From a virus, in the IMG/VR virus record IMGVR_UViG_3300023235_001889, positions 62,001 to 126,000 of that record: a stretch of DNA of 64,000 nt; one strand, given 5' to 3'. Every line of letters starts with the position of its first letter. Positions within the stretch are counted from its first letter, which is position 1. Below the pieces are notes generated by a model. It saw only the letters and a program-made list of their open reading frames with translations, had not been told where the DNA came from and searched no databases. Made by a program: the position numbers and the translations under genes. Positions 1-8,379 of the stretch are shown here, one piece after another.

Positions 1-1
1 G

Positions 2-1132
2 AATCGAAAAAAAGGTAATGATTATAAGTTCTTCGATAGAACTATAAGTGAAATGTTCAATGTGGGCGGCACGGAGTTTATGGTGCATAAATACGTTGGC
101 ACAGTTAATCAAGGTGGTGGCACCAATCCAACACAGCCTAGTTATCCGGGCGATGCCGCAACTAATATTCAAGACATGTTATTATTGGAAAATCGCGACA
201 GAGTTTATGATAAAAATATATATTCATTAATGGGTTCGTATAATGTTCAAGATAATGATTTCGACTTAAGTCAATTTGGTTTATTTTTAAGCGGTGATAC
301 ATTATTCATACAATTTCACCTTAATGACATGGTTGATTTGGTTGGAAGAAAACTTATCGCTGGTGATGTATTAGAAGTTCCACATTTACGCGACGATTTA
401 GTATTGGACGGCGAAGATGATGGAATAAGTGATACATATGCTATACCAAAGTTATATAAAATTGAAGATGCAAGTAGATCATCTGAGGGATTTAGCCCCA
501 CGTGGTATCCGCATATATGGAGAGTTAAGATAAGTCCATTATCAGACAGCCAAGAATACAGAGATTTACTTGAACGTGATATTGGTAGTTTTAATGATGG
601 ATATCCATCATGTTTTGATGGCACTGATGCCGACGATGATGGCAATTTGGGCGATACTGGTGTTTCGTTATCCGATTTAATAAGTACTGGCCCAATTGAA
701 AAAGAAATAGCCGATGCGATTATAGCAGAAGCGGAACGCGATGTCCCCAATCGCAATTTAGAACATTCACAATTATGGGTTTCAGAGCATAATGAACAAG
801 GATTGCCACATTTATTCATGACCGACGGTGAAGCACCAAATGGTGCAACATTATTAGGTTCCGGTTCAGAGTTTCCAGAACTCCCACCTGATGGATCATG
901 GTTTTTACGAACAGATTATTCTCCTGATGTTTTATATAAAAGAGAAGGATCATCATGGATTAGAACCGAAGTTGATTGGCGTGAAAAATGGACTACAGCA
1001 AATAGAACATTATTACAGTTCTTGAATAACAGAAATACAGTCGATACTGCCGACGGACCAATAGATTCAAAAGTTGCAGTAAGTAAAATTGTCCCACATA
1101 GAAACAAACCGGGACCAGACGAGGTAAGTTAA
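2..1132 (+). CDS. 14: Neck protein, T4 gp14-like (5' end outside window)
   Basis: Head-tail connector (neck) protein. The frame is open to the left edge: 17 codons precede the first in-window Met at 53 and read as a natural continuation (FFDRTISEMFNVGG), so the true start lies outside. The block with FGLFLSGDTLFIQFHLNDM and a GDVLEVPHLRDD-type segment resembles the core of T4 gp14. The C-terminal part carries an inserted-looking segment (GSWFLRTD, then LYKREGSSWIR) similar to modules in the next two tail genes. The stop overlaps the next ATG by one base, and the order gp14-gp15-gp18-gp19 agrees with T4. The family call rests on partial similarity plus gene order. Confidence 0.65.
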   Translation, partial: NRKKGNDYKFFDRTISEMFNVGGTEFMVHKYVGTVNQGGGTNPTQPSYPGDAATNIQDMLLLENRDRVYDKNIYSLMGSYNVQDNDFDLSQFGLFLSGDTLFIQFHLNDMVDLVGRKLIAGDVLEVPHLRDDLVLDGEDDGISDTYAIPKLYKIEDASRSSEGFSPTWYPHIWRVKISPLSDSQEYRDLLERDIGSFNDGYPSCFDGTDADDDGNLGDTGVSLSDLISTGPIEKEIADAIIAEAERDVPNRNLEHSQLWVSEHNEQGLPHLFMTDGEAPNGATLLGSGSEFPELPPDGSWFLRTDYSPDVLYKREGSSWIRTEVDWREKWTTANRTLLQFLNNRNTVDTADGPIDSKVAVSKIVPHRNKPGPDEVS

Positions 1133-2493
1133 TGGCAGATTATTTTTATGACCACCAAATAAGAAGATTAATAATTCAAGTATGTAGAATGCTTGGTGGA
1201 TTTGTAGTGCATACTGGTGAAAATGCAGATGGTGTAGTGCAAGTAAGAGATGCACCATGTAGATGGGGTGAACCATCACGAATGGTTTCTCAGATAATGA
1301 GAAAAGGTTCAGAAAATACAATGCTTTATACACCATTAATGAGTGTTCATATAGCAGGTATAAGTGCCGCACCGTCAAGGCGACAAAATCCCACACATGT
1401 TGAAACCGATCTTGTGGATGAACGTGAATTTGATAATGATACTGGTTTGTATACAGAAAATTTAGGTGATAGATTTACCGTTAAGAGATATATGTCTGTT
1501 CCATATGATTTTACATTTCAATTGGATATATGGACAAGCAACCAAGATCAAAAAATGCAATTATTGGAACAATTAATGACATTATTTAATCCATCTGTCG
1601 ATATTCAAACAGGTGATAATCCATTGGATTGGTCTGCTATTACATTTGCTACATTAGAAGATGATATAACATGGACGTCGAGATCAATACCAATGGGAAC
1701 GGATGAACAGATTGATATCTCTACAATGAGATTTAATATTCCTTATTGGATTAATCCACCAGCAGAACAATCACGCCGACGTGCGATTGAAACCATCGTT
1801 ACTAATATGAGTACCGTGGATGAACTACCCGTCGATGATTCAGATTTTTCGTGGAGTGAGGGTGATAATTTATATCAAAGTATTATTACTCCGGGCAATC
1901 ATATAATAGATGTAACTGGTAATGAAATAAAATTGTTAGGTGATAATGGTTCAGATGTAGATTTGAATAATGAGATATATGATTGGAGTAAATTATTATA
2001 TAAATATAGCAATTTCAGTGATAATAAAACAAATAATTTAGAAATAAAAACAAAATTTGGCGATTCTGATGGTATACAGGGGAGTATTGCGTTCCATACA
2101 ACAGAAAGTAATATATTATTATGGACTATTGATGAAGATACACTACCGCAAGATACACTTACACCAGTGGACGCCATTACTGACCCATCGGCTAAATTTC
2201 CTGGTGACGGTTTGCCTGCTGCTGCTTTGGGTCAGAGGTATTTGATCGCCGATAACATAACCGCAACTGGATCGATATGGGGAGATATAACTGCTGAAGT
2301 TAATAGCATTATAGAATACACCGGAACGGTGTGGATTGTGTCGTTTGATAGCACCGCTGTAGTGGCAGACACCAAACAAGTTGTGCTTAATGTATTCACT
2401 AATAAACAATTGCGATGGAACCCAGAAAAAAAGGATTGGGAGTTCGCAGTCGATGGGACATACAAACCAGGAACGTGGAAAATTATAACATAA
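1132..2493 (+). CDS. 15: Tail sheath stabilizer / completion protein, gp15-like
   Basis: Terminates the sheath and joins tail to neck in T4-type virions. The N-terminus (YFYDHQIRRLI), the FTVKRYMSVPYDFTFQLDIW segment, the run LLEQLMTLFNPS and the MRFNIPYWINPP ending of the core all fit gp15. At 453 residues it is much longer than T4 gp15 (about 270). The extra 220 C-terminal residues hold a module with GQRYLIAD, SIIEYTGTVWIVSF and LRWNPEKKDWEF, resembling surface modules in the neighbouring neck and sheath genes. The start overlaps the gp14 stop, so translation is probably coupled. Confidence 0.75.
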   Translation: MADYFYDHQIRRLIIQVCRMLGGFVVHTGENADGVVQVRDAPCRWGEPSRMVSQIMRKGSENTMLYTPLMSVHIAGISAAPSRRQNPTHVETDLVDEREFDNDTGLYTENLGDRFTVKRYMSVPYDFTFQLDIWTSNQDQKMQLLEQLMTLFNPSVDIQTGDNPLDWSAITFATLEDDITWTSRSIPMGTDEQIDISTMRFNIPYWINPPAEQSRRRAIETIVTNMSTVDELPVDDSDFSWSEGDNLYQSIITPGNHIIDVTGNEIKLLGDNGSDVDLNNEIYDWSKLLYKYSNFSDNKTNNLEIKTKFGDSDGIQGSIAFHTTESNILLWTIDEDTLPQDTLTPVDAITDPSAKFPGDGLPAAALGQRYLIADNITATGSIWGDITAEVNSIIEYTGTVWIVSFDSTAVVADTKQVVLNVFTNKQLRWNPEKKDWEFAVDGTYKPGTWKIIT

Positions 2494-2521
2494 TATAAAA
2501 CACAGACAAAACCAGATAAAA

Positions 2522-2529
2522 AATAAATA
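2522..2529 (+). promoter_or_regulatory. Putative late promoter octamer AATAAATA
   Basis: One mismatch to the T4 late promoter TATAAATA. It lies 40 bases before the gp18 start, in a noncoding gap. The same octamer recurs before many virion genes here. Confidence 0.45.
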
Positions 2530-2569
2530 CATATAGAATTTGGTTGGAAAATAAGAGGATAACAACGCT

Positions 2570-5110
2570 ATGCCACAATTAGTATCACCCGGTGCATCAA
2601 TTACAATAACGGATGAGTCATTCTACCCTACTGCTGGGCAAGGAACCATACCACTTATTGTATTTGCTACTAGATCGAACAAGGCTAACCCAAACGATTC
2701 AGATTTTTCAGTTGAATCATCTCTTGCTCCAGGCACAGTTCCTGACGTGGCAGGAAAATTGACTTTAGTGACAAGTCAACGTGAATTGATTCAAACATTT
2801 GGAGAGCCGGTCTTTGTTGAAGAAGCAGGAACGCCCAGCCATGGTAATGAACTTAATGAATATGGATTACATGCCGCAATGCAATATTTTGGAATAGCAG
2901 ATCGTGCGTATGTAATACGTGCAGACATTCCAATGGAAGAATTAGAGCCACGCGATGTTCCCCCTGTTGGCCCTCCAGTAAATGGAACATATTGGTTTGA
3001 CTTAACAACTACACAGTTTGGTGTATTTCAAGGCGACTTAACACAATGGGTACATAATGTTCCATTGTTATTAGATTTAGATGTTCCAGCAATAGATAGT
3101 TCAATTGTAGATGCACAAGGTGATGATGGTAATTTTGCTATCGATATCGGCAATAGTGCTCTTGGATTATTAGAAAAAATCGCCGGAACGTGGTATCGTG
3201 TAGGCTCTGCTGATTGGATAACTGCTAAAGGTTCAACCAGCCTTGTTGGCGGCGGCTCGGGTCCAGCAACCGTGACTTATACCCCACATACTGGTGGTGT
3301 TGGTAATATATTGCCAGTATTTAACGATCAGGCTGTATGGGTTAAAACAACTACACCAAATTTGGGCGTTGATTATAAAGTTAAATTATATAATTCAACA
3401 ACACAACTTTTTACTGAAATATTTGCACCATTATATGCATCTGAAACAGATGCAGAAACATTCTATGGAACTAATTTAGTGGCTGGTAGTTTATTTGTAG
3501 ACTATGATCCAACTAATTCAACACATGACATTAAACGTTATGATGGAACCAATTGGGTTTCATTGGTATATGAAGCTAATTTAGTAGTTCCAACAACCGA
3601 AGCAGTAGAAGGTGTGCTATGGTATAATACAGAATTCCAAGTTGATATTATGACGAGTGATGGTAGCAATTGGTTGGGTTATGTTAATAGATATCCAAGT
3701 ACCGATCCAAACGGTGTTATTCTTTCAGGAACTGCACCAGTATTTCAATCCGATGGAACTGCGTTGGTTGATAATGATTTATGGATCGATACCACAGATG
3801 TAGAAGAATATCCAAAAATTTATCGTTGGTTTGTTTCTACATCAGAATGGGTATTGGTTGACAATGCGGATCAAACTACAGATCAAGGTATAATTTTTGG
3901 CGATGCAAGAGAAATTGGCGGTCCAGCAGGCACAGACTCTGTTCCAGGTTTGTCTAGTAACTTAATTGACGGTGATGCACCAGAGCCATTGTTGTATCCA
4001 GCAGGAATGCTATTGTTCAATATGAGATTTAGTTCATTGAATGTTAAAAAATGGGTTAACAATCACACAGATGATGCCGTGTTGGTTGGTGGTGCAGGAA
4101 CAAGTAATACTGCAACTAGTGACAGATGGGTAACAGAAAGTGGTCTTAAGACTGACGGATCACCATATATGGGACGTAAAGCACAACGTGCAGTAATCGT
4201 TCAATCTATGCAATCTGTATTTGCTTCAAATGAAGATATTCGTTCTGAATTTATATTCTTTAACTTAATGGCATGCCCTGCATATCCTGACGTTATTGAT
4301 GAAATGATTACATTGAATGTCGATAACAAAGAAATCGCATTTATTGTTGGTGATACACCATCAAGACTTGCGCCGGATGGTAGTAGCATACAAAACTACG
4401 CAACTGGAGCATCTGGCAATCCAGTTAATGGTGAAGATGGAAGAACTGCGGGTGTATCTAGTGCATATGTTGCACAATGGTATCCATGGGGCTTAAGCAC
4501 CAATATAGATGGTTCTGAAGTTATGATTCCACCAAGCACAATGGCTCTTAGAACATTGGCTTTCAATGATCAGGTTGCTTTCCCATGGTTTGCACCAGCG
4601 GGTTATCAGCGCGGTTTGGTTTCTAATGCACAAAGTGTTGGATATTTGAATACTGAAGGTGAGTTCCAGCAGGTTATATTAAATCAAGGTCAGCGCGATG
4701 TTCTATATCTTAACAATATTAACCCTATTTCGGCTAGACCGAATCGTGGATTGGTTATGTTCGGACAAAAAACATTAAATCCATTGGATAGCGCATTAGA
4801 TCGTATTAACGTAGCACGATTAATGAACTATGTTAGATACAATCTTAACGAATTGGTTCAACCATACTTGTTTGAACCTAATGATCAACAAACACGTGAT
4901 GCAGTTCGTATTACAGTTGAGCGTTTCTTAGGTGATTTGATGGGCAAGCGTGCATTATTTGACTTTGGTGTAAGAGTTGATGAGACTAATAACACACCAT
5001 TGCGTATTGATCGTAACGAATTATGGATTGATGTTGCACTTAAACCGATTAAAGCAATCGAATTTATATATATACCTATTCGTATATTGAATACAGGCGA
5101 TGATATATAA
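2570..5110 (+). CDS. 18: Tail sheath protein, gp18-like, enlarged
   Basis: Contractile sheath subunit. The N-terminus (MPQLVSPGASITITDESFY, then IPLIVFATRSNK) and the C-terminal domain (RLMNYVRYNLNELVQPYLFE, ERFLGDLMGKRALFDFGV, IKAIEFIYIPIRI) are typical of T4-like sheaths. It has 846 residues against 659 in T4. The excess is in the middle, where about four copies of a short pattern occur (GTYWFDLTT, GVLWYNTE, NDLWIDTT, each followed by a segment ending in a Trp such as GSNWLGY). These look like surface-exposed beta modules. It has its own late-type promoter upstream and a strong terminator downstream, fitting high expression. Confidence 0.93.
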   Translation: MPQLVSPGASITITDESFYPTAGQGTIPLIVFATRSNKANPNDSDFSVESSLAPGTVPDVAGKLTLVTSQRELIQTFGEPVFVEEAGTPSHGNELNEYGLHAAMQYFGIADRAYVIRADIPMEELEPRDVPPVGPPVNGTYWFDLTTTQFGVFQGDLTQWVHNVPLLLDLDVPAIDSSIVDAQGDDGNFAIDIGNSALGLLEKIAGTWYRVGSADWITAKGSTSLVGGGSGPATVTYTPHTGGVGNILPVFNDQAVWVKTTTPNLGVDYKVKLYNSTTQLFTEIFAPLYASETDAETFYGTNLVAGSLFVDYDPTNSTHDIKRYDGTNWVSLVYEANLVVPTTEAVEGVLWYNTEFQVDIMTSDGSNWLGYVNRYPSTDPNGVILSGTAPVFQSDGTALVDNDLWIDTTDVEEYPKIYRWFVSTSEWVLVDNADQTTDQGIIFGDAREIGGPAGTDSVPGLSSNLIDGDAPEPLLYPAGMLLFNMRFSSLNVKKWVNNHTDDAVLVGGAGTSNTATSDRWVTESGLKTDGSPYMGRKAQRAVIVQSMQSVFASNEDIRSEFIFFNLMACPAYPDVIDEMITLNVDNKEIAFIVGDTPSRLAPDGSSIQNYATGASGNPVNGEDGRTAGVSSAYVAQWYPWGLSTNIDGSEVMIPPSTMALRTLAFNDQVAFPWFAPAGYQRGLVSNAQSVGYLNTEGEFQQVILNQGQRDVLYLNNINPISARPNRGLVMFGQKTLNPLDSALDRINVARLMNYVRYNLNELVQPYLFEPNDQQTRDAVRITVERFLGDLMGKRALFDFGVRVDETNNTPLRIDRNELWIDVALKPIKAIEFIYIPIRILNTGDDI

Positions 5111-5137
5111 TATATAATATATAATAAAATAACCAAT

Positions 5138-5175
5138 AAAAAACCCATTCCTTTTGTTAGGAATGGGTTTTTTAT
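5138..5175 (+). terminator. Rho-independent terminator after gp18
   Basis: Perfect 10-bp stem AACCCATTCC / GGAATGGGTT (5142-5151, 5160-5169) with an 8-base loop, followed by a T run. Confidence 0.9.
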
Positions 5176-5205
5176 ATAGGGTGTTAACGGTTTTTTAAAA
5201 AAAAC

Positions 5206-5213
5206 AATAAATA
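5206..5213 (+). promoter_or_regulatory. Putative late promoter octamer AATAAATA (gp19)
   Basis: Lies between the gp18 terminator and the gp19 start, 36 bases before the ATG. The terminator implies that gp19 needs its own promoter, which makes this site more convincing. Confidence 0.5.
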
Positions 5214-5249
5214 TTAGTATAAAAACATTATATTTGAGGATAATATATT

Positions 5250-5867
5250 ATGGCTACTTTAGATAAATTTGGCGTTCCGCTACAAACAGGTGATAGCACC
5301 CGTGGTGGCATATTACAGCCTAAATTAAAATACCGATTCCGTGTGTTGACCCAAAATTTCGGTCCAACCAATGAGCAATCGAATTTAACACGACAAGTTA
5401 TGAATGTAACAAAGCCCAAAATCAGTTTTGAAGAAGTTATGCTTGATAGTTATATGTCAAAAGCGTGGGTTGCTGGTAAACATACGTGGGAAATGGTTAC
5501 ATTAGTTGTTCGTGATGATATTTCCAACAGTGTTAGTAAACTTGTTGGGCATCAAATGCAAAAACAAGTTAATCACTTCGAACAAACAGCCCCTGCTGCC
5601 GGTGTTAATTATAAATTCACTATGAATATTCAAACTCTTGACGGCGGAAATGATGTTGTTCAAGAAGATTGGACTTTGGAAGGATGTTGGTTACAAAACG
5701 TTGATTACGATTCGCTTGATTATGCTGCTGGTGCAGACGTTCAAATGATCACAATGCAAGTTAGATTTGATAATGCTACAATGCTTGATGCATTTGTTGA
5801 AACTGGCATCAACTTCACATCTGGTGCTGCTGCTCCTGGCGCTGCTGCTGGAAATGGTTCGGGTTAA
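5250..5867 (+). CDS. 19: Tail tube protein, gp19-like
   Basis: Forms the inner tube of the contractile tail. Its 205 residues are close to T4 gp19 (163) plus an Ala/Gly-rich C-terminal tail (AAAPGAAAGNGSG). Conserved features include LKYRFRVLTQNFG, a VTKPKISFEEV strand, HTWEMVTLVVRDD, and EDWTLEGCWLQNVDYDSLDY near the C-terminus. It sits directly after the sheath gene, as in T4. It has a separate late-type promoter, so sheath and tube amounts could be set independently. The next gene follows after 6 bases. Confidence 0.93.
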   Translation: MATLDKFGVPLQTGDSTRGGILQPKLKYRFRVLTQNFGPTNEQSNLTRQVMNVTKPKISFEEVMLDSYMSKAWVAGKHTWEMVTLVVRDDISNSVSKLVGHQMQKQVNHFEQTAPAAGVNYKFTMNIQTLDGGNDVVQEDWTLEGCWLQNVDYDSLDYAAGADVQMITMQVRFDNATMLDAFVETGINFTSGAAAPGAAAGNGSG

Positions 5868-5873
5868 TAGAAT

Positions 5874-6698
5874 ATGGCACGTGGTGGTGATTTAACAGAC
5901 AAATTTGGAAGGCGGTTATTATTTAGAGAGAGCCAATATGGTGCTCAAAACTTTAAAATATCTGATTCGAATGCTCCTGGATTCACCCGAACTGCATTAA
6001 TACCAAAACCAAAATTTTTATTCTTTGCACGATTTAGGATATCAAAAACCGCACTTGATGCAGCCGCACAACTTGGCGACAAAAGTGCATTTGATAATAT
6101 CAAAAATGATGTCATATTTCAAATTAAACAGATCGATAAACCAAAGTTTAATATACAATCTGAAACGTTAAATCAATATAATAAGAAACGTGTAGTGCAG
6201 ACGGGTATAGATTATAATCCGATGACTATTAATTTTCATGACGATGTTGGTGATAAAGTAATGAGATTTTGGAATGATTATTTTAAATACTATTATGGCG
6301 ACGGTGGTAGAGAATCAACGTTAGATTGGCGCAATGATATGGTCACCCGCGATTTTGTAAACGGACAACAGAATGAAAATGGATGGGGTTATCGTGGAAA
6401 TTTTGCTGGTGGATCGGTTAATATGCATTTAATTGAATCTATTGAGTTAATACAGTTTTACGGACAAGAATTTACATCTATGCAATTTGTTAGACCTATT
6501 ATAACGATATTCGATCACGATAACAATGATTATGCTGAAGGTCGCGTAGGAACTGGTATTCGTATATCATTTGATTATGAGGGTGTTATATATAATTTAG
6601 ACCCAACTAATGTAGAAGGACATGAAGATGAATTTGACTTCCTTTCAGATTATTATGATCCACAAGGAAGAACAAGAATTGATGTTGGTGGTACGTAA
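5874..6698 (+). CDS. Second tube-like protein, possible tail-tube initiator
   Basis: 274 residues. It shows the same strand order as the tube protein next door: KPKFLFFARFRI, then IKQIDKPKFNIQSETLNQY, a GIDYNPMTINFHDD strand, MRFWNDYFKYYYGD, and a late SIELIQFYGQEF segment. In T4 the baseplate tube initiators gp48 and gp54 share the gp19 fold, so a tube-initiation or cap role fits. That is inference from pattern and position. It starts 6 bases after gp19 and is followed by its neighbour after 2 bases, so the three genes are likely one unit. Confidence 0.5.
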   Translation: MARGGDLTDKFGRRLLFRESQYGAQNFKISDSNAPGFTRTALIPKPKFLFFARFRISKTALDAAAQLGDKSAFDNIKNDVIFQIKQIDKPKFNIQSETLNQYNKKRVVQTGIDYNPMTINFHDDVGDKVMRFWNDYFKYYYGDGGRESTLDWRNDMVTRDFVNGQQNENGWGYRGNFAGGSVNMHLIESIELIQFYGQEFTSMQFVRPIITIFDHDNNDYAEGRVGTGIRISFDYEGVIYNLDPTNVEGHEDEFDFLSDYYDPQGRTRIDVGGT

Positions 6699-6700
6699 TT

Positions 6701-7366
6701 ATGGTAACATTTAAAGAACAAACAAAAGTGACAACTGGTGGTAAAGTTATTTCTGATAATATAGTGTTAGGAGTACAGTCTTCTACTGACGCTAGTAGTT
6801 TATCAAATTTAACTATTGCAAGCGGTAGCACTCCTTCTACTGACGCGATAGAAAAGGAAACTGGTGTTAAAAATACAATTAATAATTTTGGACGGCCTAT
6901 AAGTCGAACAACATTTAGTGTATTAACAGGTGAAACATTACCGCGTAATACTGGTATAGATTCATTAAAAATAGATAGTGCAGCTTCGGTATTGAATACA
7001 AGCGTTGTTTCTACTGAACAAGTTGTATCACCGGGTGTAACTACTATAACCAATAGTAGCGCATCATCTGAATTCAGTCGATCATTGGGTTCTGCATCGG
7101 CACTAGCAATACGAGAAGGTTTTGTGGATGGTGTTGCGGTATTTGTTGATTCGATAGAAACTGATAGTATATATGCAAATACCATCGTTAATAAACTTCC
7201 TAACAGCACATATAGACTTACAGGAAAGGGCGCTACCGTTATGAATTCAATGAGATCACCCAATAGTGCACTAGGTGTTCGAAATAATGTAAAGTTGCCA
7301 TGGGAAAATCCTGAAACTTTAAACAATAATAAAAGAATGTTAGACGCAGAAACTGGTTCATCGTAA
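6701..7366 (+). CDS. Hypothetical protein, Ser/Thr-rich, tail operon
   Basis: 221 residues, not recognised. The composition is rich in Ser, Thr, Asn and Val without Cys, suggesting an extended or beta-rich virion component. Repeated-looking short stretches (SSTDASSLSNLTIASGS, TPSTDAIEKETG) occur in the N-terminal third. The start lies 2 bases after the tube-like gene, so it is probably translated from the same message. A baseplate or tail-associated role is inferred only from position. Confidence 0.6.
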   Translation: MVTFKEQTKVTTGGKVISDNIVLGVQSSTDASSLSNLTIASGSTPSTDAIEKETGVKNTINNFGRPISRTTFSVLTGETLPRNTGIDSLKIDSAASVLNTSVVSTEQVVSPGVTTITNSSASSEFSRSLGSASALAIREGFVDGVAVFVDSIETDSIYANTIVNKLPNSTYRLTGKGATVMNSMRSPNSALGVRNNVKLPWENPETLNNNKRMLDAETGSS

Positions 7367-7376
7367 TAATATCTAT

Positions 7377-7384
7377 AATAAATA
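7377..7384 (+). promoter_or_regulatory. AATAAATA octamer before gp4
   Basis: Matches the late octamer but ends only 6 bases before the gp4 ATG. If active, the transcript would start at or next to the start codon, so this copy may be fortuitous or produce a leaderless message. Confidence 0.25.
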
Positions 7385-7390
7385 GTTATT

Positions 7391-7858
7391 ATGGCTAAAC
7401 GTGATAAATGGGCTAAGGGGGAGTTTACCCCAAAAAATCCTGAAAAATATATTGGCACCTATCCTATAATATACCGAAGCTCATGGGAAAATGTGCTAAT
7501 GCAAAAGTGCGACACCCATCCAAACATCCAACAATGGGCAAGTGAAAGTATTAGAATACCATATTTCAATCCATTTTCACAAAAATCGACAATATATATA
7601 CCTGATTTTTTATTAAATTATGTGGATAGAAATGGAAATACCATTGTAGAAATAATAGAAATAAAACCATTAAAACAATCTATTGATGAGAAAGCAACGT
7701 CGCGTGACAGTAAAGCGGCTCTAGCGTTAAATAAAATAAAATGGCACGCCGCAATGGCATGGGCTAAAAAAAATGGCATGAGGTTTCGTGTAATGAACGA
7801 AACTGACATGTTTACACAAAAACCAGCCAGCAAACCAAGAAAAAGGAAAATTAAATGA
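7391..7858 (+). CDS. 4: Head completion nuclease, gp4-like
   Basis: 155 residues. Small head-completion protein added after DNA packaging in T4-like phages, also called gp50/gp4. The signature FTPKNPEKYIG, IIYRSSWENVLMQKCD and QQWASESIRIPY is strong. A PD-(D/E)XK-type nuclease arrangement is visible: Pro71-Asp72 in YIPDFLL and Glu90-Ile-Lys92 in EIIEIKP. The C-terminus is very basic (KPASKPRKRKIK), fitting DNA contact. Its stop overlaps the start of the following gene by 4 bases. Confidence 0.88.
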   Translation: MAKRDKWAKGEFTPKNPEKYIGTYPIIYRSSWENVLMQKCDTHPNIQQWASESIRIPYFNPFSQKSTIYIPDFLLNYVDRNGNTIVEIIEIKPLKQSIDEKATSRDSKAALALNKIKWHAAMAWAKKNGMRFRVMNETDMFTQKPASKPRKRKIK

Positions 7859-8307
7859 CAGAACATATAGATGATTTTTTGGATATACCGCATATAGATG
7901 AAATAAAAGAAGACGCACCAAAAGAAGTAACATTACCGCAAAATAATACTTCTATTATGCATGTTGATAGCGAACATTCTAATGAAACCGAGGATATTAG
8001 AAAAAAAGCATTAGCATTACAAGAAGAAATAGCAGATGTAGCACGTAATACAGAGCCTAGTAGAAGTGCGAGAATGTTTGAAGTATCAGGACAACACTTA
8101 ACATTGGCACTTAAGGCATCTGATTCAAAAGAAAAAAGGAAATTAGAGGCAGCTAAACTTAAATTAGATGCAGCTAGATTGAAAGTGGATGACGATACCG
8201 TTAATAGTCTTAACAGCGGCGCTGAAGTTATCGCTGATCGCAATGCATTGATAAAACAAATGATGTCAGAAGATGAAGTTGTAGATGTAGACTCAGTAGA
8301 TGAATAA
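7855..8307 (+). CDS. 16: Terminase small subunit, gp16-like
   Basis: 150 residues. Regulatory, DNA-recognition subunit of the packaging motor. The N-terminal acidic DDFLDIPHIDEIKED and the central helical pair (RKKALALQEEIADVA, then SARMFEVSGQHLTLALKASD, then a long Lys/Leu helix) match the layout of T4 gp16, including the ARMFEV segment that corresponds to RHMEVF in T4. The C-terminus is acidic. It overlaps gp4 by 4 bases. Unusually it lies about 6 kb from the large subunit, with radical SAM genes in between. The call rests on layout and short matches. Confidence 0.6.
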   Translation: MTEHIDDFLDIPHIDEIKEDAPKEVTLPQNNTSIMHVDSEHSNETEDIRKKALALQEEIADVARNTEPSRSARMFEVSGQHLTLALKASDSKEKRKLEAAKLKLDAARLKVDDDTVNSLNSGAEVIADRNALIKQMMSEDEVVDVDSVDE

Positions 8308-8349
8308 TTATCAGTTTAAAAACATATATTAGTTTAGTTTTTAGTGTTG

Positions 8350-8355
8350 TATAAT
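8350..8355 (+). promoter_or_regulatory. Possible -10 element TATAAT before radical SAM genes
   Basis: A perfect TATAAT lies 24 bases before the ATG of the first radical SAM gene, in a 72-base gap. No good -35 sequence is found 16-18 bases upstream, so a promoter is only possible. Confidence 0.3.
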
Positions 8356-8379
8356 AGTCAATAAAAAGGAATTAATTTA

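Noticed and set aside
6607-7458. 283-residue minus-strand open frame
   Set aside because: It lies opposite the tube-like and hypothetical genes, has no RBS and low-complexity hydrophobic content; it is a shadow frame.
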